A stretch of DNA of 64,000 nucleotides from Prionace glauca (GCA_037974335.1 CM075760.1:29658902-29722901); one strand, 5' to 3'; shown: positions 45,786 through 58,147, numbered from the stretch's first letter. Program-made: numbers and translations. Notes: generated by a model from the sequence alone, not told the origin.

Positions 45786-46740
45786 AATCCACCCCCCAGA
45801 TTGCCTGAATCCACTACAGTTCACCTATCTCCACAACAGGTCCACAGACACCTGCCGCTGGCCCTCCACACAATCCTAAAACACAGAAACATGTTTATTG
45901 ACTACAGCTCAATGTTCAACAACATTATTCCGACGAAATGCATGTCAAAAATCCGTGTCTTGGGGCTGGGTTCCTGCCTCTGCAATTGATCTTGAACTTT
46001 GTAACCCACAGATAGCAATAAATAAGGGCAGACAACAACACCACCTTCACAAGCATCCTCAACAGTAGTGCCCCTCAAGGGTGTGTACTCAGCTCTTTAT
46101 TACACTCCTTATACACCGATGACTGTATGGCCAAATTCCAATACAACTCGACTTCCAAGTTTGCTGATGACATCACTGTAGTGGGCCAGATCTCGAACAA
46201 AATGATGATAGAGAGGCTGGTGAACTGGGACAAAGCCAATAACACATTCCTCAATGTCAACAAAGCAAAGGAGATAGTCATCGACTTCAGGAAGCAGTGT
46301 AGAGTACATGCACCTGTCTGCAACATGGGATGAAGATCAATTGATCGACATATTGAAGTTTTCAGGATTTCAGATCACCAACCACCTGTTCAGGTCCCTC
46401 CATGATAACCTTACAGTTAACAAAGCGCACCAACTTCTCCACGTTCTCGGGTGTCTAAGGACATTTGGCATGTCAGCTATGCCTCTCACCAATTTTTACA
46501 AGTGCACCGTGGGAAAAAAAACTTTCTGGTTGTACCACAGCTTGGTATGGCTCCAGATCTGTCCAAGACCGCAAGAAACTTCAAAGCCTCGTGAATGAAG
46601 TTCAGTCCATCACTCAAACCTACCTCCCACCCATTGACACTGAGTACAATTCCCGCTGCCTCAGAAAAGCAGCCAGCCTAATTAAGGATCCCACGGACCA
46701 AGGACAAACTCTTCCACCTTGTTCCATCGGGAAAAAATAA
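45786..46740 (+). mobile_element. L2/Rex1-like LINE, RT part
   Basis: Plus-strand decayed coding: FIDYSSMFNNIIP (RT motif), SKFADDITVVG (catalytic box), NVNKAKEIVIDFRK, LHVLGCLRTFGM, then NSRCLRKAASLIKDPT. The C-terminal order is that of L2/Rex1-type LINEs. The 3' end resumes at 47388 after other insertions. Confidence 0.85.
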
Positions 46741-46808
46741 ATAAATGTTTTGAGGACATGCACCAAACGACTCACAGAATTCTTAAATTGCACAATGAGT
46801 CCATTGAC

Positions 46809-47105
46809 CCTCTGGACAATACTAACAGTTGACAGAGGTAGATCCTGATCCCTCGACAGTTCAGAATTTCTATTATATTTACCCAGGACAGAACCTGGAG
46901 AAGGGACCACAGCATTGTGACCACCATTAACACAACACAGGAAGAAACAATAATCTCACACTCGATTGGCAGAAAATACAAGCGTCATTGTTTGCTTTCA
47001 ACTGTGGGAGAAAGCTTTTGCTTTTAGTGAGATGCTGCCGTCCATAGTGTCCAATGTATTAGCAGCTGACACACGCTGGATAACTGGAGCACTGAAGCTT
47101 AGTGA
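46809..47105. repeat. Unclassified dispersed repeat X, copy 2
   Basis: Partner of 44158-44460, lying inside the L2-like LINE, so it came in as an insertion. Confidence 0.75.
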
Positions 47106-47174
47106 GTCCTGCACTGACCACAATTCCACACAGCCTCGATCCCCGAAGTCCCACATATTTTTCTCTAACATACA

Positions 47175-47385
47175 TATCCCAGGGCTCCAATGGGGAATTT
47201 AGCATGGCCAAGATACCTTACCTGCACATCTTTGGAGTATGGGCGGAAGCCGGAGTATCCGGAGGGAATCCACACAGATGCTGGGAGAAAGCGCAAATTC
47301 CACACAGACAGCGATCCAAGTCGGGAATTGAACTCAGGTCCCTGGAGACATGAGATAGCAGTGCTAATCATTGTGCCTCCATGCT
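47175..47385 (-). mobile_element. V-SINE copy
   Basis: 'tttagcatggccaagatacc', 'gcacatctttggagtatggg', 'attgaactcaggtccctgga'. Confidence 0.8.
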
Positions 47386-47387
47386 GC

Positions 47388-47560
47388 TGACTTAAGAAAA
47401 GCTGGTTCTCTGCTGCGATCAGACATTTGAATGGATCTGCATCTCATTAAGTTGATCTTTTCTACATCTTAGCTACAACCGCAACATTGCATTCTATCCT
47501 CTCTCCTATATGTACAGTGTGCTTTGTACAGCGCTCAGGAAACAAGATTTTCACTCCGAT
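47388..47560 (+). mobile_element. L2/Rex1-like LINE, 3' tail
   Basis: 'ttctctgctgcgatcagacatttgaatggatctgc' continues the LINE interrupted at 46740. Parallel to the tail at 16230-16380. Confidence 0.75.
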
Positions 47561-47564
47561 CAAA

Positions 47565-48025
47565 GCATTTCAGTTTTTCACATCTCAAGTTGGAACATCA
47601 GCATGATGTCTCTGGCCTTACCAGTGACGTTGTGCAGGTTAATGATGTACATGGGACGGGGTGGTTGAGAATGAATTTACAAAGCTCACTGGACATTGGG
47701 GAGCTGCGAGATACTGGACTTACTCAAAGTGAATCCTTTCAAGAGAAACACCACATGTTCTTGTAATAAGAGAAATCCCAATAGGCAATATGTGAGAATG
47801 GAGCTGATTTCAAAGTGAAAAGAAACTTCAGTGGTGATGATGGAATCTCAGAGATTGAACCAGGGTCCCTGACACTGTGGGGCAGCAGTACTAACAACTG
47901 TGCCATAGTTCCATCTAACAAGGTGTCCTGGAGACATCCGAGATCAAGGACAAGACACAAACATCATCAAATCCATGGCAGGGAAATAATTGAAAAACAA
48001 TCTGAGGGAAAGAATTAACATCCGC
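47565..48025. other. Unrecognised DNA with a V-SINE head remnant
   Basis: 47855-47915 'attgaaccagggtccctgac...cagcagtactaacaactgtgcc' is an inverted V-SINE head. The rest is not recognised. Confidence 0.5.
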
Positions 48026-48029
48026 TTCG

Positions 48030-49620
48030 AGAGTTGAGGATTTATGAAAAATTGTCAGCATGGCTTTGTCAGGGCGAAATTATGTCTAACAATTTGCTGG
48101 AATATATTTAGGAGGTGACTGAATGAGTAGATGAGGGAAGCCTAGCCGATGTAGTATACATGGACTTCAGAAATGTTTTTGATAAATTCCGTGTGAGAGA
48201 CTGAACAAGAAAATGATAGCTGAAGGGATCCAGGACAATTTGCAAATTATATTCAAAATTAGCTGAGAGGCAGGAGGCAGAGGGGAATGGTGAAGATTGC
48301 TTTTGTGACTGAAGGCTGTTTCCAGTTGCGTTCCACAGGAATCAATGCTGGGTACTTTGTTGTTTGTAGTGCACATTGACATTCTAGACAGGAATGTGTG
48401 AGATATGAACAGTAAGTTCGCCAATGATACAAAAAATGGTGATGTGGTAAATATTGAGGAGGAAAGCCTTAGATTACAGGAATCATAGAATCCTACAGTG
48501 CAGAGGGAGGTCATTCGGCACGTCGAGTCGGCACCGACCACAATCCCATCCAGCTCCTATCCCTGTAGCCCCATTCATTTACAATAACGAGTCACCCTGA
48601 CACTAAGGGCGATTTAACCCGGCAAATCTACCGAAACCACATGCCTTTGGAATGTGGGAGGAAACTGAAGCATCCGGAGGAAGCTCATGCAGACACAGGG
48701 AAAATGTGCAAACTCTACACAGACAGTGACCCAAACAAGAAAACTAACATGCGTCTTTGTTGATGTGAGCAGATGTACCGAGGAAACGCATAGACAAATA
48801 GAATTTAAACCTGAAAAGTGTGAAATGATGCATTTTGGGAGAACTAAAAGGGAAAAGAAATGCACAATGAACAGTAGAGTGTGAGGAATTCAAAGGCACA
48901 GACTGAATGTGGGGTGCATATATGAGGATCATTGAAGACAGCAAGATAGGTACATTAGGAGGTTAAGGCAACATTTAGGACATTTGCATTTTGCAGACAC
49001 AACATAGAATATAAGAGTTCAGAGGTTGTGATGGAAGTGTGTAACATGCTGTTTAGTCCAGAGCAGGAATACTGTGTGCAACTCTGGTCATCACACTACA
49101 GGAAGGATGCAATTGCACTGGAGACAGTGGAGAGGAGATTCACCAGGATGGTGCCTGGCCTGGAGAGTTTCAGATGTGAAGAGAGGTTGGTTTGTCTGAG
49201 TTGGCTACCTTAGAGCAGAGACGTCTGTAAGGGGAGTGAGTGTGGGGGTGGTGGTGGGGAGCGCTTTCAGGTGGGGGGAGGGGACCTGAGCGATATGTAC
49301 AAAATTATGCGGCACATAGATAGGAAGAAACTTTTTTTTCCCCTTTAGTAGATGTGTCAATAACTAGAGGAGCGCGGATTTAAGGAAAAGGGTAGATTTT
49401 TCTGTGGATTTGAGGAAAATTATTTCCATCCACGGGGTGCTGGGATCTGCCGCTCAGGGCCTGAAAGGATGGTAGAAGCGGGGACAACCACAAGAGGCAT
49501 TTAGATCAGCAATTCAAACACCAGAGCATACAAGGCTGTGGATTGAGTGCTGGAAAATGCGATTCGATTGGGTAGCTGTTTGATGACCAGTTCAGACATA
49601 ATGGGTTGAAGGGCCACATT
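48030..49620 (+). mobile_element. Old CR1-like LINE (CR1-E) with a nested V-SINE
   Basis: Plus strand: 'gtcagcatggctttgtcagg', 'gtagtatacatggacttcag' (VYMDF), 'tgatgcattttgggagaact' (MHFGRT), 'gagcaggaatactgtgtgcaact' (EYCVQLW), 'agaggagattcaccaggatgg' (RRFTRM). The V-SINE at 48480-48760 (minus) lies between FADDT-like and MHFG parts. Non-coding now. Confidence 0.8.
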
Positions 49621-49934
49621 TTTTGCCACTAAAACTCGATGGCTGTCACACCACCCTCAGCAGTGACCCCATCACTTAAAGCTTTCACTGCGTTGGTTGG
49701 GATACCAACCATGTTCCGAACCGATGTGGTTGCAAATGTACAATTGCAGCCAGCAGTGAGCGGCCTGGTCTGAGAGAGACATCTGTCAGCCCTCTGCTGC
49801 TGCAGCTCGCTTCAACGCAATAGCTACCCCCAGATAGTCTGGAGCTGCAGCTTTTTGTGAGGAGCTCCCGAACGAACATAGCACCTACTCAGCCTCCCAA
49901 CACTTGGACCAATCACCCCCTCCTTCCACCACAA

Positions 49935-50270
49935 CAATTGCATGTGGAGTCACAGCAAGGCCCCCTCCCTACCCCACTCTGCATGCAAAGAGGCAGTGAG
50001 CCCCCCTCCCAACTTCACTGTGCATGCAGAGAAGCAGAGATCCCCCCTCCTTACGCCACTGTGTATGCAGAGGAGCATCGAGACGCCCTCCCTAAGCCAC
50101 TGTGCATGCAGAGGGGCAGCTTAGCCTCCTCTCTACCCCACAGTGCATGCAGAGAGGCAGAGAATCCCTCCTCTCTACCCCACTGATTGCGTGCAGAGTG
50201 GCTATAAGGCCCTCTCCCCCCACCAATTGCGTGCAGCGTGGCAGCAGGGACCCTTTCCCAACCAGCAACT
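49935..50270. repeat. Minisatellite, about 42-bp period
   Basis: Eight units, each with a GCATGCAGAGAGGCAG-type core (49938, 49981, 50023, 50064, 50104, 50144, 50189, 50231) and a cytosine-rich CCCTCCCTACCCCACT-type spacer. The open frames over it (QRGS/CACREAE repeats) come from the repeat. Confidence 0.88.
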
Positions 50271-50559
50271 ACATGACAGTGGAACGGGAGCAACTTCCTA
50301 AAACTGGTGAGGGCAGAGTCTTTCATTTTTTTTAAGCAGGTGGTGTGAATATTGTCATGGATTGGCAAGTATGTGGGATTGACATTACAATCTGATCTTG
50401 AATGTTTTGCATAGCAGCAGGCTTGCCTGTAATATGTTCATGCACACAATACAAGACAACCTCAGTTTTGCAGAAGTCCAAATCATCAATAACCTGCCCT
50501 GGACTCTGGGTGAATAAAAAAAAAATACCAACTCAACTTATGAATTAACCTATTCAGGC

Positions 50560-51970
50560 CTTCGGCCATTTTCTGTTCTCCATTACTACTTCTACAGCAT
50601 CATTTTCCAACGGCCTGGTGTATGCTCTTGTCTCCCATTCACCCTTTATTTATCGAAAGAAACTCTTCAAAACTTAGTTTATATGATTGGCTAGCACACC
50701 ATCATAATTTGTCTTCTCTCTCATTTCTATTTTTAAGGGCTTCCCACTAGTCTTTACGACATGGTATGCTGTTTTTGTTTGCATTTTATGATATCTCTGA
50801 CTTTCCTCACCAGCCACGGTTGCCTCATTCTTCCCATTTAATGCTTCTTCTTCGCATAAAATTTTGCTGTACCTCCTGAATTAAATCCAAACCACTCCTG
50901 GCATTGCTGTTCCACCATCTGATCTGCTAGCCTCCTCTCCCAATCAATTCCAGACAGCTCAAAGAACAAAACAGAGGACAGAGAACAGTACAGCACAGGA
51001 ACGGGCCCTTCAACTTGCTCGGAACATGATGCCTACATAAACTAAAACCATATTAACTGACAGAACCCCTAGCCGTCCAATCACATCCTATTCACGTATT
51101 TGCCTAAATGTCCCTAAGATGCCGCCTTCATACCTGCTCCTGCCCGGGCAGTGCGTTCCAGATGATCATTACCCATTTTTAAAATAAACTTGCCTCACAC
51201 ATCCCTTCTAATCTTTTCCCCACACACCTTAAATCTTCATCACTCGAACATGGCATTCCTACTAAACACCCTGTCGATGTCGCTCATGATCTTGTAAACC
51301 ACGATCAGATAACCCCTCAACAAATCGAGTCCATCCAACATCTCCTCATAGCTAATATCCCCCAGACCAGACAACATTCTGGTAAAACTTCTGATTGTGT
51401 GAAACCCGAATTGCACACAAATAAGGCCTAACTAAGTTTCTGTCCATCTGCATTGTATGATCTACCAATTTTTATACCCAATGCCCCAACCAGTTAAGAC
51501 AAGCATGCTGTCTGCCTTCTTGATTACGTTATTCACTTGCGTTTCCATTTTCAATGATTAGCGGACATGTACACCTAGATCTCCTTGCCTTTCAATGTCC
51601 TACGTGTTCTACCATTGGTTGTATAATTCCTACATGCATTGAACCTTCCAAAATACATTATCTCACATTTGCCCGGATTAAACTCCACCTACCGTTTCTC
51701 CACCCACACTTCCAACCATTTATACCTTACTGTATCCTGTGAATCTTCTTCACGATCCACAACTCCAGAATTTTTATGGACTTTTTGCAAAGAGACAAAT
51801 CAGATTAGCTACATTTTCCTCCAACTCATGTACATATAGTACGAGGATCAAAAGTTCCAGGATGGATCCCTGTGAAAGACCACTAGTCATAGCCTTCCAT
51901 TCAGAAAAAAATATCCCCTGCTGCTACCGTCTGCCTTCTGTGTCCAAGTATAAATGGAGGGTTTAGATCA
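50560..51970 (-). mobile_element. Old CR1-like LINE (CR1-F) with short insert
   Basis: 50965-51060 is a 'cagcacaggaacgggccctt' 3' end of another unit. 51130-51960 follows the CR1 C-terminus to GVPQGS order on the minus strand ('ttccaaaatacattatctca', 'tggatccctgtgaaagaccac'). Confidence 0.7.
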
Positions 51971-52229
51971 GGCGAGGTATTTACCAGATCAGCTGATGAC
52001 AGCGGGCAGAGAGCTCAAGCATGATGCTAAATGGGTGAAAGTTAATATATGGACAGCAGAGTTTGGGACGAGCCTTTACTCTGCAGCTTTGTAACTCGGA
52101 GGTTAGCCAGCAGAGATCTGGAATAGATGAGTCAGGATATGGGACAGCTGGAGTGAGGCTAAATGTGATTCTGGTGGTGAAAATAGTCAGGATTCATGAT
52201 ATAGTGAATAACACAGGAACAAGCCCTTG

Positions 52230-52500
52230 GCCCTCAAAGTCAACACCAATCATGATTTATCATGTTTACCAGGTTGATCCTGGGGATGGCGGGACTGATG
52301 TAAGAGGAGAGATTGACTGGGTAAGGATTATTTTCGCTTGAGTCCAGACGCATGGGAGGGGGATCTCATGGAAACTTTTAAAATTCTAACAGAACTAAAC
52401 CGAATAGATGTCGAGAGGTACTTCCCGATGATGGGGAGAGTCCAGGACTAGGGTCAGAGTCTGAGGATTCAGCGTAGAACATTACGTGAAAAAGAAAAGC
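52230..52500 (+). mobile_element. Old CR1-like 3' fragment
   Basis: 'accaggttgatcctggggatggcgggactga...agaggagagattgactgggta...gagtccaggactagggtcag' follows the same sequence order as 56370-56580. Confidence 0.7.
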
Positions 52501-52524
52501 TACTGCCCTCTCTCTGACTGTATC

Positions 52525-52830
52525 TCTCTATTCTACAACATCCTCTGGCAACACGTTCCAGGCACCTGACAGACTCTGCATGAAAAACTTTCCCCACACT
52601 TCTCGCTTAAACTTTCTCCCTCTCACCTTGAACCTATGCCACCTCGTAATTGACACTCCCATCCTGGGAAAAAAAAGCCTCTGATGATCCATCCTGTCCT
52701 TTCCTCTCATAATCCTGTAGACATTTATCTGGTCTCCCCTCAGCCATTGTCTTTCAGTGAAAACAATTCTAGTTTATTCAGCCTCTCCTCATAAACAATG
52801 TCCTTGAGACCACACAACATATTTTAAATT
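52525..52830 (-). mobile_element. Old CR1-like fragment, part 1
   Basis: 'gcaacacgttccaggcacct', 'cttgaacctatgccacctcg', 'gtttattcagcctctcctca'. Resumes at 53470-53590 after the LINE-S insertion. Confidence 0.75.
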
Positions 52831-52834
52831 CATT

Positions 52835-53475
52835 CGTTTGGACATGGGCGGTGCTGGGTAACCAGCATTTTAGATTGCTTATTCGCTGTTGCCATTGAGG
52901 ACGTGTTTGTGAGCAAGCTCTTTTCAATCACTGCAGTCCATATGCTGTGGGGTGATCCAAGATGTCCTTTAGGAGGGATTTTCAATATTTTAGCACAGCG
53001 ACTGCAAAGGAACCGATGACATATTTCCAAGTTTTGAGTGTCTTGGAAGGGAGATTGCAAGTGCTGGTGTCCCCATGTATCTGCTGCCCTTGTCCTTCTA
53101 GGTGGAAGTAGTCTTGGGTTTGTAAAGTGTTGTCTAAGGATCTCGGGTGAATTTCCCCAGTGCAGCTAGTAGATAGCGCACACTGCTGCGACTGAGCATC
53201 GGCCATTGAGGGAGTGAATGTTTGCAATGTTGTGCCAGTCAAGCAGGCTGCTTTTTCCTGGATAGTGTCAAGCTCCTTGGGAGCTGCACCCATCCTGGCA
53301 AGTGCAGAATATTCCATCACACTCCTGAGTTGCGCCTTATAGATGGGACTAGGCTTTGTGCAGTGAGGAGGTGGTATATTCGCCACAGTATCCCTCGCCC
53401 CTGACCTGCTTTCGTCGCCACTGTGTTTGTCTGGTGAGACCAGATGAGTTTCTGGTAAATGGTAGCATCCTGGTG
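52835..53475 (-). mobile_element. LINE-S 3' half, inserted in an older CR1-like LINE
   Basis: Minus-strand coding includes YKAQLRSVMEYSALARMGAAP and KELDTIQEKAACL, a reverse transcriptase C-terminal region. The 3' tail starts at 'aaattcattcgtttggacatggg'. This copy shows that LINE-S and SINE-S share their last bases. Confidence 0.8.
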
Positions 53476-53799
53476 AACTCTCTTTGCACTGCCTCCAAAG
53501 ATTCCTCACCCTACAGCTAGTGTGATGAACAATATTGAGCACAATACCCGAAATAATGTCTAACCAATGTTTTATATGGCTGCATGGGAAAAGGGGTGAG
53601 TGATCAGCTTAAAATCAAAGGGTTAATGGAGAGTGTAATCAGTGCGGACTAGCTTCAGGTACAAGAATGGAGTCAATGGACAGGGAGCACAGATTAAGAG
53701 TGGAACTGAAGCCAATGGACTCCATAGTTCCAGAATCAAATAAGGAGAGTAAAGCAATGAGAAATAGATGGCAAGTAGAATAAGTGGAAACAGACTTAC

Positions 53800-54004
53800 C
53801 AGGGACACCAACAATAGCCAAGATTGGATAGTAAACCCCTTGAATAACCCAGAGCACATGAGCGATGATATATGTTAATGGTACCAGACCAAACCAATTT
53901 TCAGAAAGAAAGAGAAGACCCTCAGCAAAATTCCTGTGCTGTGTTGGAACATTCCAATCCGTCGTTACCAGATTCTGATCCATTACTGGAACATTCCAAT
54001 CCAT
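53800..54004 (-). CDS. GPR139-like class A GPCR, gene 1, probable exon 1
   Basis: Codes ...VIQGVYYPILAIVGVP and ends CCT G/gtaagtctg in phase 1, exactly the join needed by the acceptor at 43632. The same YYP-x-x-A-x-x-GVP box ends exon 1 of gene 2. It gives the start of TM1. The start codon is unsure: the frame stays open upstream to 54157. The Met at 54004 (MDWNVPVMD) is chosen because it leaves a 68-residue first exon, still much longer than the 23 residues of gene 2. With it the spliced protein would be 368 residues. An N-terminal 'DWNVP' motif occurs twice. The link to exon 2 over 10.2 kb of repeats is inferred from order, strand and phase. Confidence 0.7.
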
Positions 54005-54364
54005 CGTTCCCAAACTCTGATCTCTCCTCTCCCTCCCTCTCTCTGCACAGCCGCTGATCTTTGTTAGTGTCCGAGTTGTTGCTCCCGTTAATTCAATGGG
54101 ACAACACATTGAACGGAATCCCTTCTTAATAGAAGAGGGAAAACCATCCAGGCACACTGATCAGATCCATGGAGACACACATCAATTACAGTCACTAAAC
54201 AAACAGCTTCACTTCACCCTGTTCAATCCAACACTTTCCATATCACAATGGAATATAATATTTACCTAGCCTGGATAATGGGGGTGGATCACTGAGAACG
54301 GGACAAGTGGAAATATGGAGACACTGGCCATAAATATTCAACCTTCCTATTTCATTCGAAATTG

Positions 54365-54560
54365 ATTTTATGGGATGTGGGGATTGCTGGCTAATCCCAG
54401 CATTTATTGTCCATCCCTAGCTGTCTTTAAGAAGAGGGTGGAGAGTTTTTGAAGTACTGCAGCCTGTCCAGTGGGTACAACCACATCGCTGTTAGGGAAG
54501 GCACTTCTGGATTTGGATCCAGTGACAGTGAAGGAAGGTGCGAGATTTCCCAACTGCACT
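54365..54560 (-). mobile_element. LINE-S or SINE-S 3' fragment
   Basis: 'tttatgggatgtggggattgctggctaatcccagcatttattgtccatccct' is the inverted shared tail, followed by 'tggatttggatccagtgaca'. 54560-54780 not recognised. Confidence 0.7.
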
Positions 54561-54789
54561 AGTGTGTTTCCTTTAATGGAGATTATCGTACGGACCATGT
54601 GTTTAGGCCTGAACCGATGGGAGGTTGAGTTGGGCCAATGAGCCTCTTGAGTGCAAGGGTGCATATTCCGAGCCAGGGAAGGATTTGTAGTTGGACCCAA
54701 GAAGGTGCAGTGTGTAATTGCAGAGTTATGTTGTCTGACCATGTGATAAACATAGTTAATTTGCTTATAGGCAATAAAGCATTTAGAAA

Positions 54790-55577
54790 GTAGGAAGGAC
54801 TATTACTTACGTGGCGAAAAACTGCAGCAGGCGACGGTGCAGAGGGACCTCGGGGTCCTTGTGCATGAGTCGCAAAAACTCAGCTTGCAGGTGCAGCAGG
54901 TGGTCAGGAAGGCGAATGGGATGCTGGCCTTCATAGCGAAGGGGATTGAATATAAAAGTAGGGAGGTCTTGCTGCAGCTGTATAGGGCATTGGTGAGGCC
55001 GCAGCTGGAGTACTGTGTGCAGTTTTGGGCGCCGCACCTGCGCAATGATATTTTGGCCCTGGAGGGAGTGCAGAGGAGGTTTACTAGGCTGATACCGGAG
55101 TTGAGGGGATTGAGCTATGAGGAAAGGCTGAATAAACTAGGCTTGTACTCGTTAGAGTTTCGAAGAATGAGGGGAGACCTCATTGAGACGTATAAGATGA
55201 TGAATGGGATGGATAGGATAGAGGTGGAGAGACTCTTCCCGCTCAAAAAAGACAGTAGGACTAGGGGGCACAGCCTCAAGATAAAGGGGGGGGGGGCGGT
55301 TTAGAACGGAGGTGAGGAGGAACTTCTTCACTCAAAGGGTGGTGAATCTCTGGAATTCTCTGCCCGTTGAAGTGGTGGAGGCTGCCTCGCTAAATATTTT
55401 AAAGAAACGGGTTGATGGGTTTTTGATAAGAGAAAGGATTAAGGGTTATGGGGAGAGGGCGGGAAGGTGGAGCTGAGCCACGACAGATCAGCCATGATCT
55501 TATTGAATGGCGGGGCAGGCTCGAAGGGCTAGATGGCCTACTCCTGCTCCTATTTCTTATGTTCTTATGTTCTTAAA
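54790..55577 (+). mobile_element. CR1-A LINE, 5'-truncated copy
   Basis: Codes [33 protein letters not shown] and RMRGDLIETYKMMNGMDRIE, then a G-run frameshift near 55287-55296, and ends 'ttcttatgttcttatgttctt'. Confidence 0.93.
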
Positions 55578-56850
55578 GTATTGGTAGGATCAGGCACAGT
55601 CAGCATGGATTTATGAAGGGGAAATCATGTTTTGTTAAAACTGTTCAAATTCTTTGAAGATGTAATGGGTAAAGTTGGCAAGGGGGAGCCGGTCGATGTG
55701 GTACATTTGAAATTTCTGAAAGTGTTTAAGAATTTCCCATGAGAGATTATCGTACGAGATCAAAGCATATGGGATTGGGGGAAGAGTACTTAGATGGATA
55801 TTACGAAACCAAGAGTAGGAATTACTATTTTTTTAAATTGACAGCCCATAACTAGTAAGGGACCAGAGGGATCGGTGCTCGGACTCCAGCTATTCACAAT
55901 GCTCCTTAATGCTTTGAAAGAAGGAACAAAATGTAAGATAGCAAATTTTGCAGACATTACCAAGTTGGTTGGGAGTGTGAGCTGTGGTGAGTATGTAGAG
56001 ATCCTTCAGAATGAACTGGATAGGCTGGGTGAGTGGGCAGATCAAAAGCAGATGCAACATAATTCGGATAAATACTAGGTTATTCACTTTGGAAGCAAAA
56101 ACAAGAAGTAAATGGCTTTGAATTGGGAGAGGGGAATGTGCAGCCTTTGTGCACCAGTCACTGAAGTTAAGATTGCAGGTGCAGCAGATGGTAAAGAAGA
56201 CAAATGTTATGTTGGCCTTAATTGAGTCAGATTTCGAATATAGGAACAGGGATTTGTTGTTGCAAACATGCATGGCCTTGGTGAGGTCACAGCGAGAATA
56301 TTTTGTGCAGTTTTGGTCTCCTTTTCTGGGGAAGGATGTTTTTGCTCTCGAGTGAGTGCAGCAAAAGTTTACCAGACTGATCCCTGGAGTGGTGGAACTG
56401 ATGTATGAGGAGAGTTTGATTGAGTTAGGATTGTTTTCACTGGAGTTCAGATAAATGAGGGGGGATCTCATTGAGTCTCATAACATTCTAATAGGACTAG
56501 ACAAGGTCGATGCAGGGAGGATGTTCCTGATGGTTGGGGGAGTCCAGGACCAGGGGTCACAGACTGAGGATTCAGGCTAGACCATTTAGAATAGAGGTGA
56601 GGGGAAATTTTGTCACCCAAAGAGTGGTGACCCTGTGGAATTCACCACCACAGGAAGTAGTTGATGCCAAAACATTGAATATATTCAAGAGGCAGCTAGA
56701 TGGAGCACTTGGGGTGAATGGAATAAAAGGTTATGGGGAGAAAGCAGGATTAGAAAATTGAGTTGGACGATCAGCCATGATTGTAATTAATGGTGGAGCA
56801 GGGTCAAAGGGCAAAATAGACACTTCCTGCTCCTATGTTCTCTGTTTCTA
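55578..56850 (+). mobile_element. Old CR1-like LINE (CR1-G)
   Basis: Plus strand: 'cagcatggatttatgaaggg' (HGFMKG), 'gatcggtgctcggactccag' (GSVLG), NFADIT, 'ttattcactttggaagcaaa', RSQREYFVQFWSPFLGKD, GNFVTQRVVTLWNSPP. Ends near 'ctcctatgttctctgtttctatgt'. Confidence 0.85.
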
Positions 56851-57089
56851 TGTACCGACTAAAACATTTTTTTTTCCTGAATCCTTATCGAGTTGCCCAC
56901 AAGTTATTACACCGGCAAACGAGGTGAACAAATAACTTTTAAAAAACATTGGAGCCACAGTGCACAATTAAAGGGGAAAGAGACTGGAGCATCGAGCATA
57001 AGCAGCAAGGTGAACATGTATATTTCCTCTGGAAATTCGACCCTCAAGTGGAAACTGGGGCCAATGTATTGAAAGTTGACATTACTTCT

Positions 57090-57880
57090 TTCAGAAACCT
57101 GACAGTGCAGAAGGAGGCTATTTGGCCCATCAGGTCTGCACCACACCAATCCCGAACAGTCGCTATCCTCATATCCCAATTATTAACCATGCCGTTCGTA
57201 CTGTCATTCAGATTAAATTTAGCGTGACCAATTCACCGAATCTGTACACATTTTGTCACTAAGGGGCAATTTAGCATGGCTATTACACCTAACTTACATA
57301 TCTTTGGAGAATGGGAGTAACCCAGAGAACCCAGAGGAAACCCATGCAGACAAATGAAAATTTGCAGAATCTACACTGAAAATTGTTGAATCCCTACAGA
57401 CAGAGGCCATTTGGCCCATCATGCCTGTATTGATTCTCTGATAGAGAATCTCACCCAGATCCTATCCCTATATTTACCTCAATAATACCCCTAACCTAAA
57501 CATCTTGGGATACTAAGAGGAAATTTTGAATGGCGAATCCACCTAATCTATGTATCTTGAGACATCAAGAGGTAACTTAGCATAGCCAACCAACCCAAAC
57601 TGCACATCTTGAGACACTAAGGGACAACTAAGCATGGCCAATCCACCTAACCTATATTGTGAGGAACTAAGGAACAATTTATCAAGGCCAATCCATATAA
57701 CTTAGACATCTTTGTAGTGTGGGAGAAAATCGGAGAACCCAGAGGAAACAGACGCAGACCTGGGGAGAACATGCAGATGCCATTGGCAGTCACCCAATGC
57801 CAGAATCGAACTAAGGTCCCTGGCGCTGTGAGGCAGCAGTGCGCACCGTTATGCTACCATGTCACCCCTTTGTAACGAAT
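57090..57880 (-). mobile_element. V-SINE cluster, several overlapping copies
   Basis: Repeated V-SINE blocks: 'aacctgacagtgcagaagga', then four decayed repeats of 'cctaacc-ACATCTTGAGACACTAAG' at about 57490-57720. It ends with an inverted head 'aactaaggtccctggcgctgtgaggcagcagtgc'. Confidence 0.75.
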
Positions 57881-57884
57881 GAGA

Positions 57885-58145
57885 CAACAACACAGGGAGA
57901 GTGGAAGGTTATTCTTTGTACAGTTCAGGGAACACAGCCATACAGATTAATAGAAGTTTAACATCGCCTGATTTTCCTCACACCCAGGCGGGTTTTCCAA
58001 TCACGCTCGCCCTAAGTTTGGAAAATCCCCTTTGAGGTCAAGGGACCTTTGCATTGTCTGTATCATGCCGATTCCTGTGGTGGGTGGGATGAGAAAATTA
58101 TGCCCCCTATCTTTTGAACAGCTGTCAGAGCAAGTATAACCTGAT
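57885..58145. other. Unrecognised DNA
   Basis: Nothing recognised. Confidence 0.4.
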
Positions 58146-58147
58146 TC

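Noticed and set aside
49857-50186. 109-codon Cys-containing open frame
   Set aside because: Comes from the 42-bp minisatellite; no start context or family.
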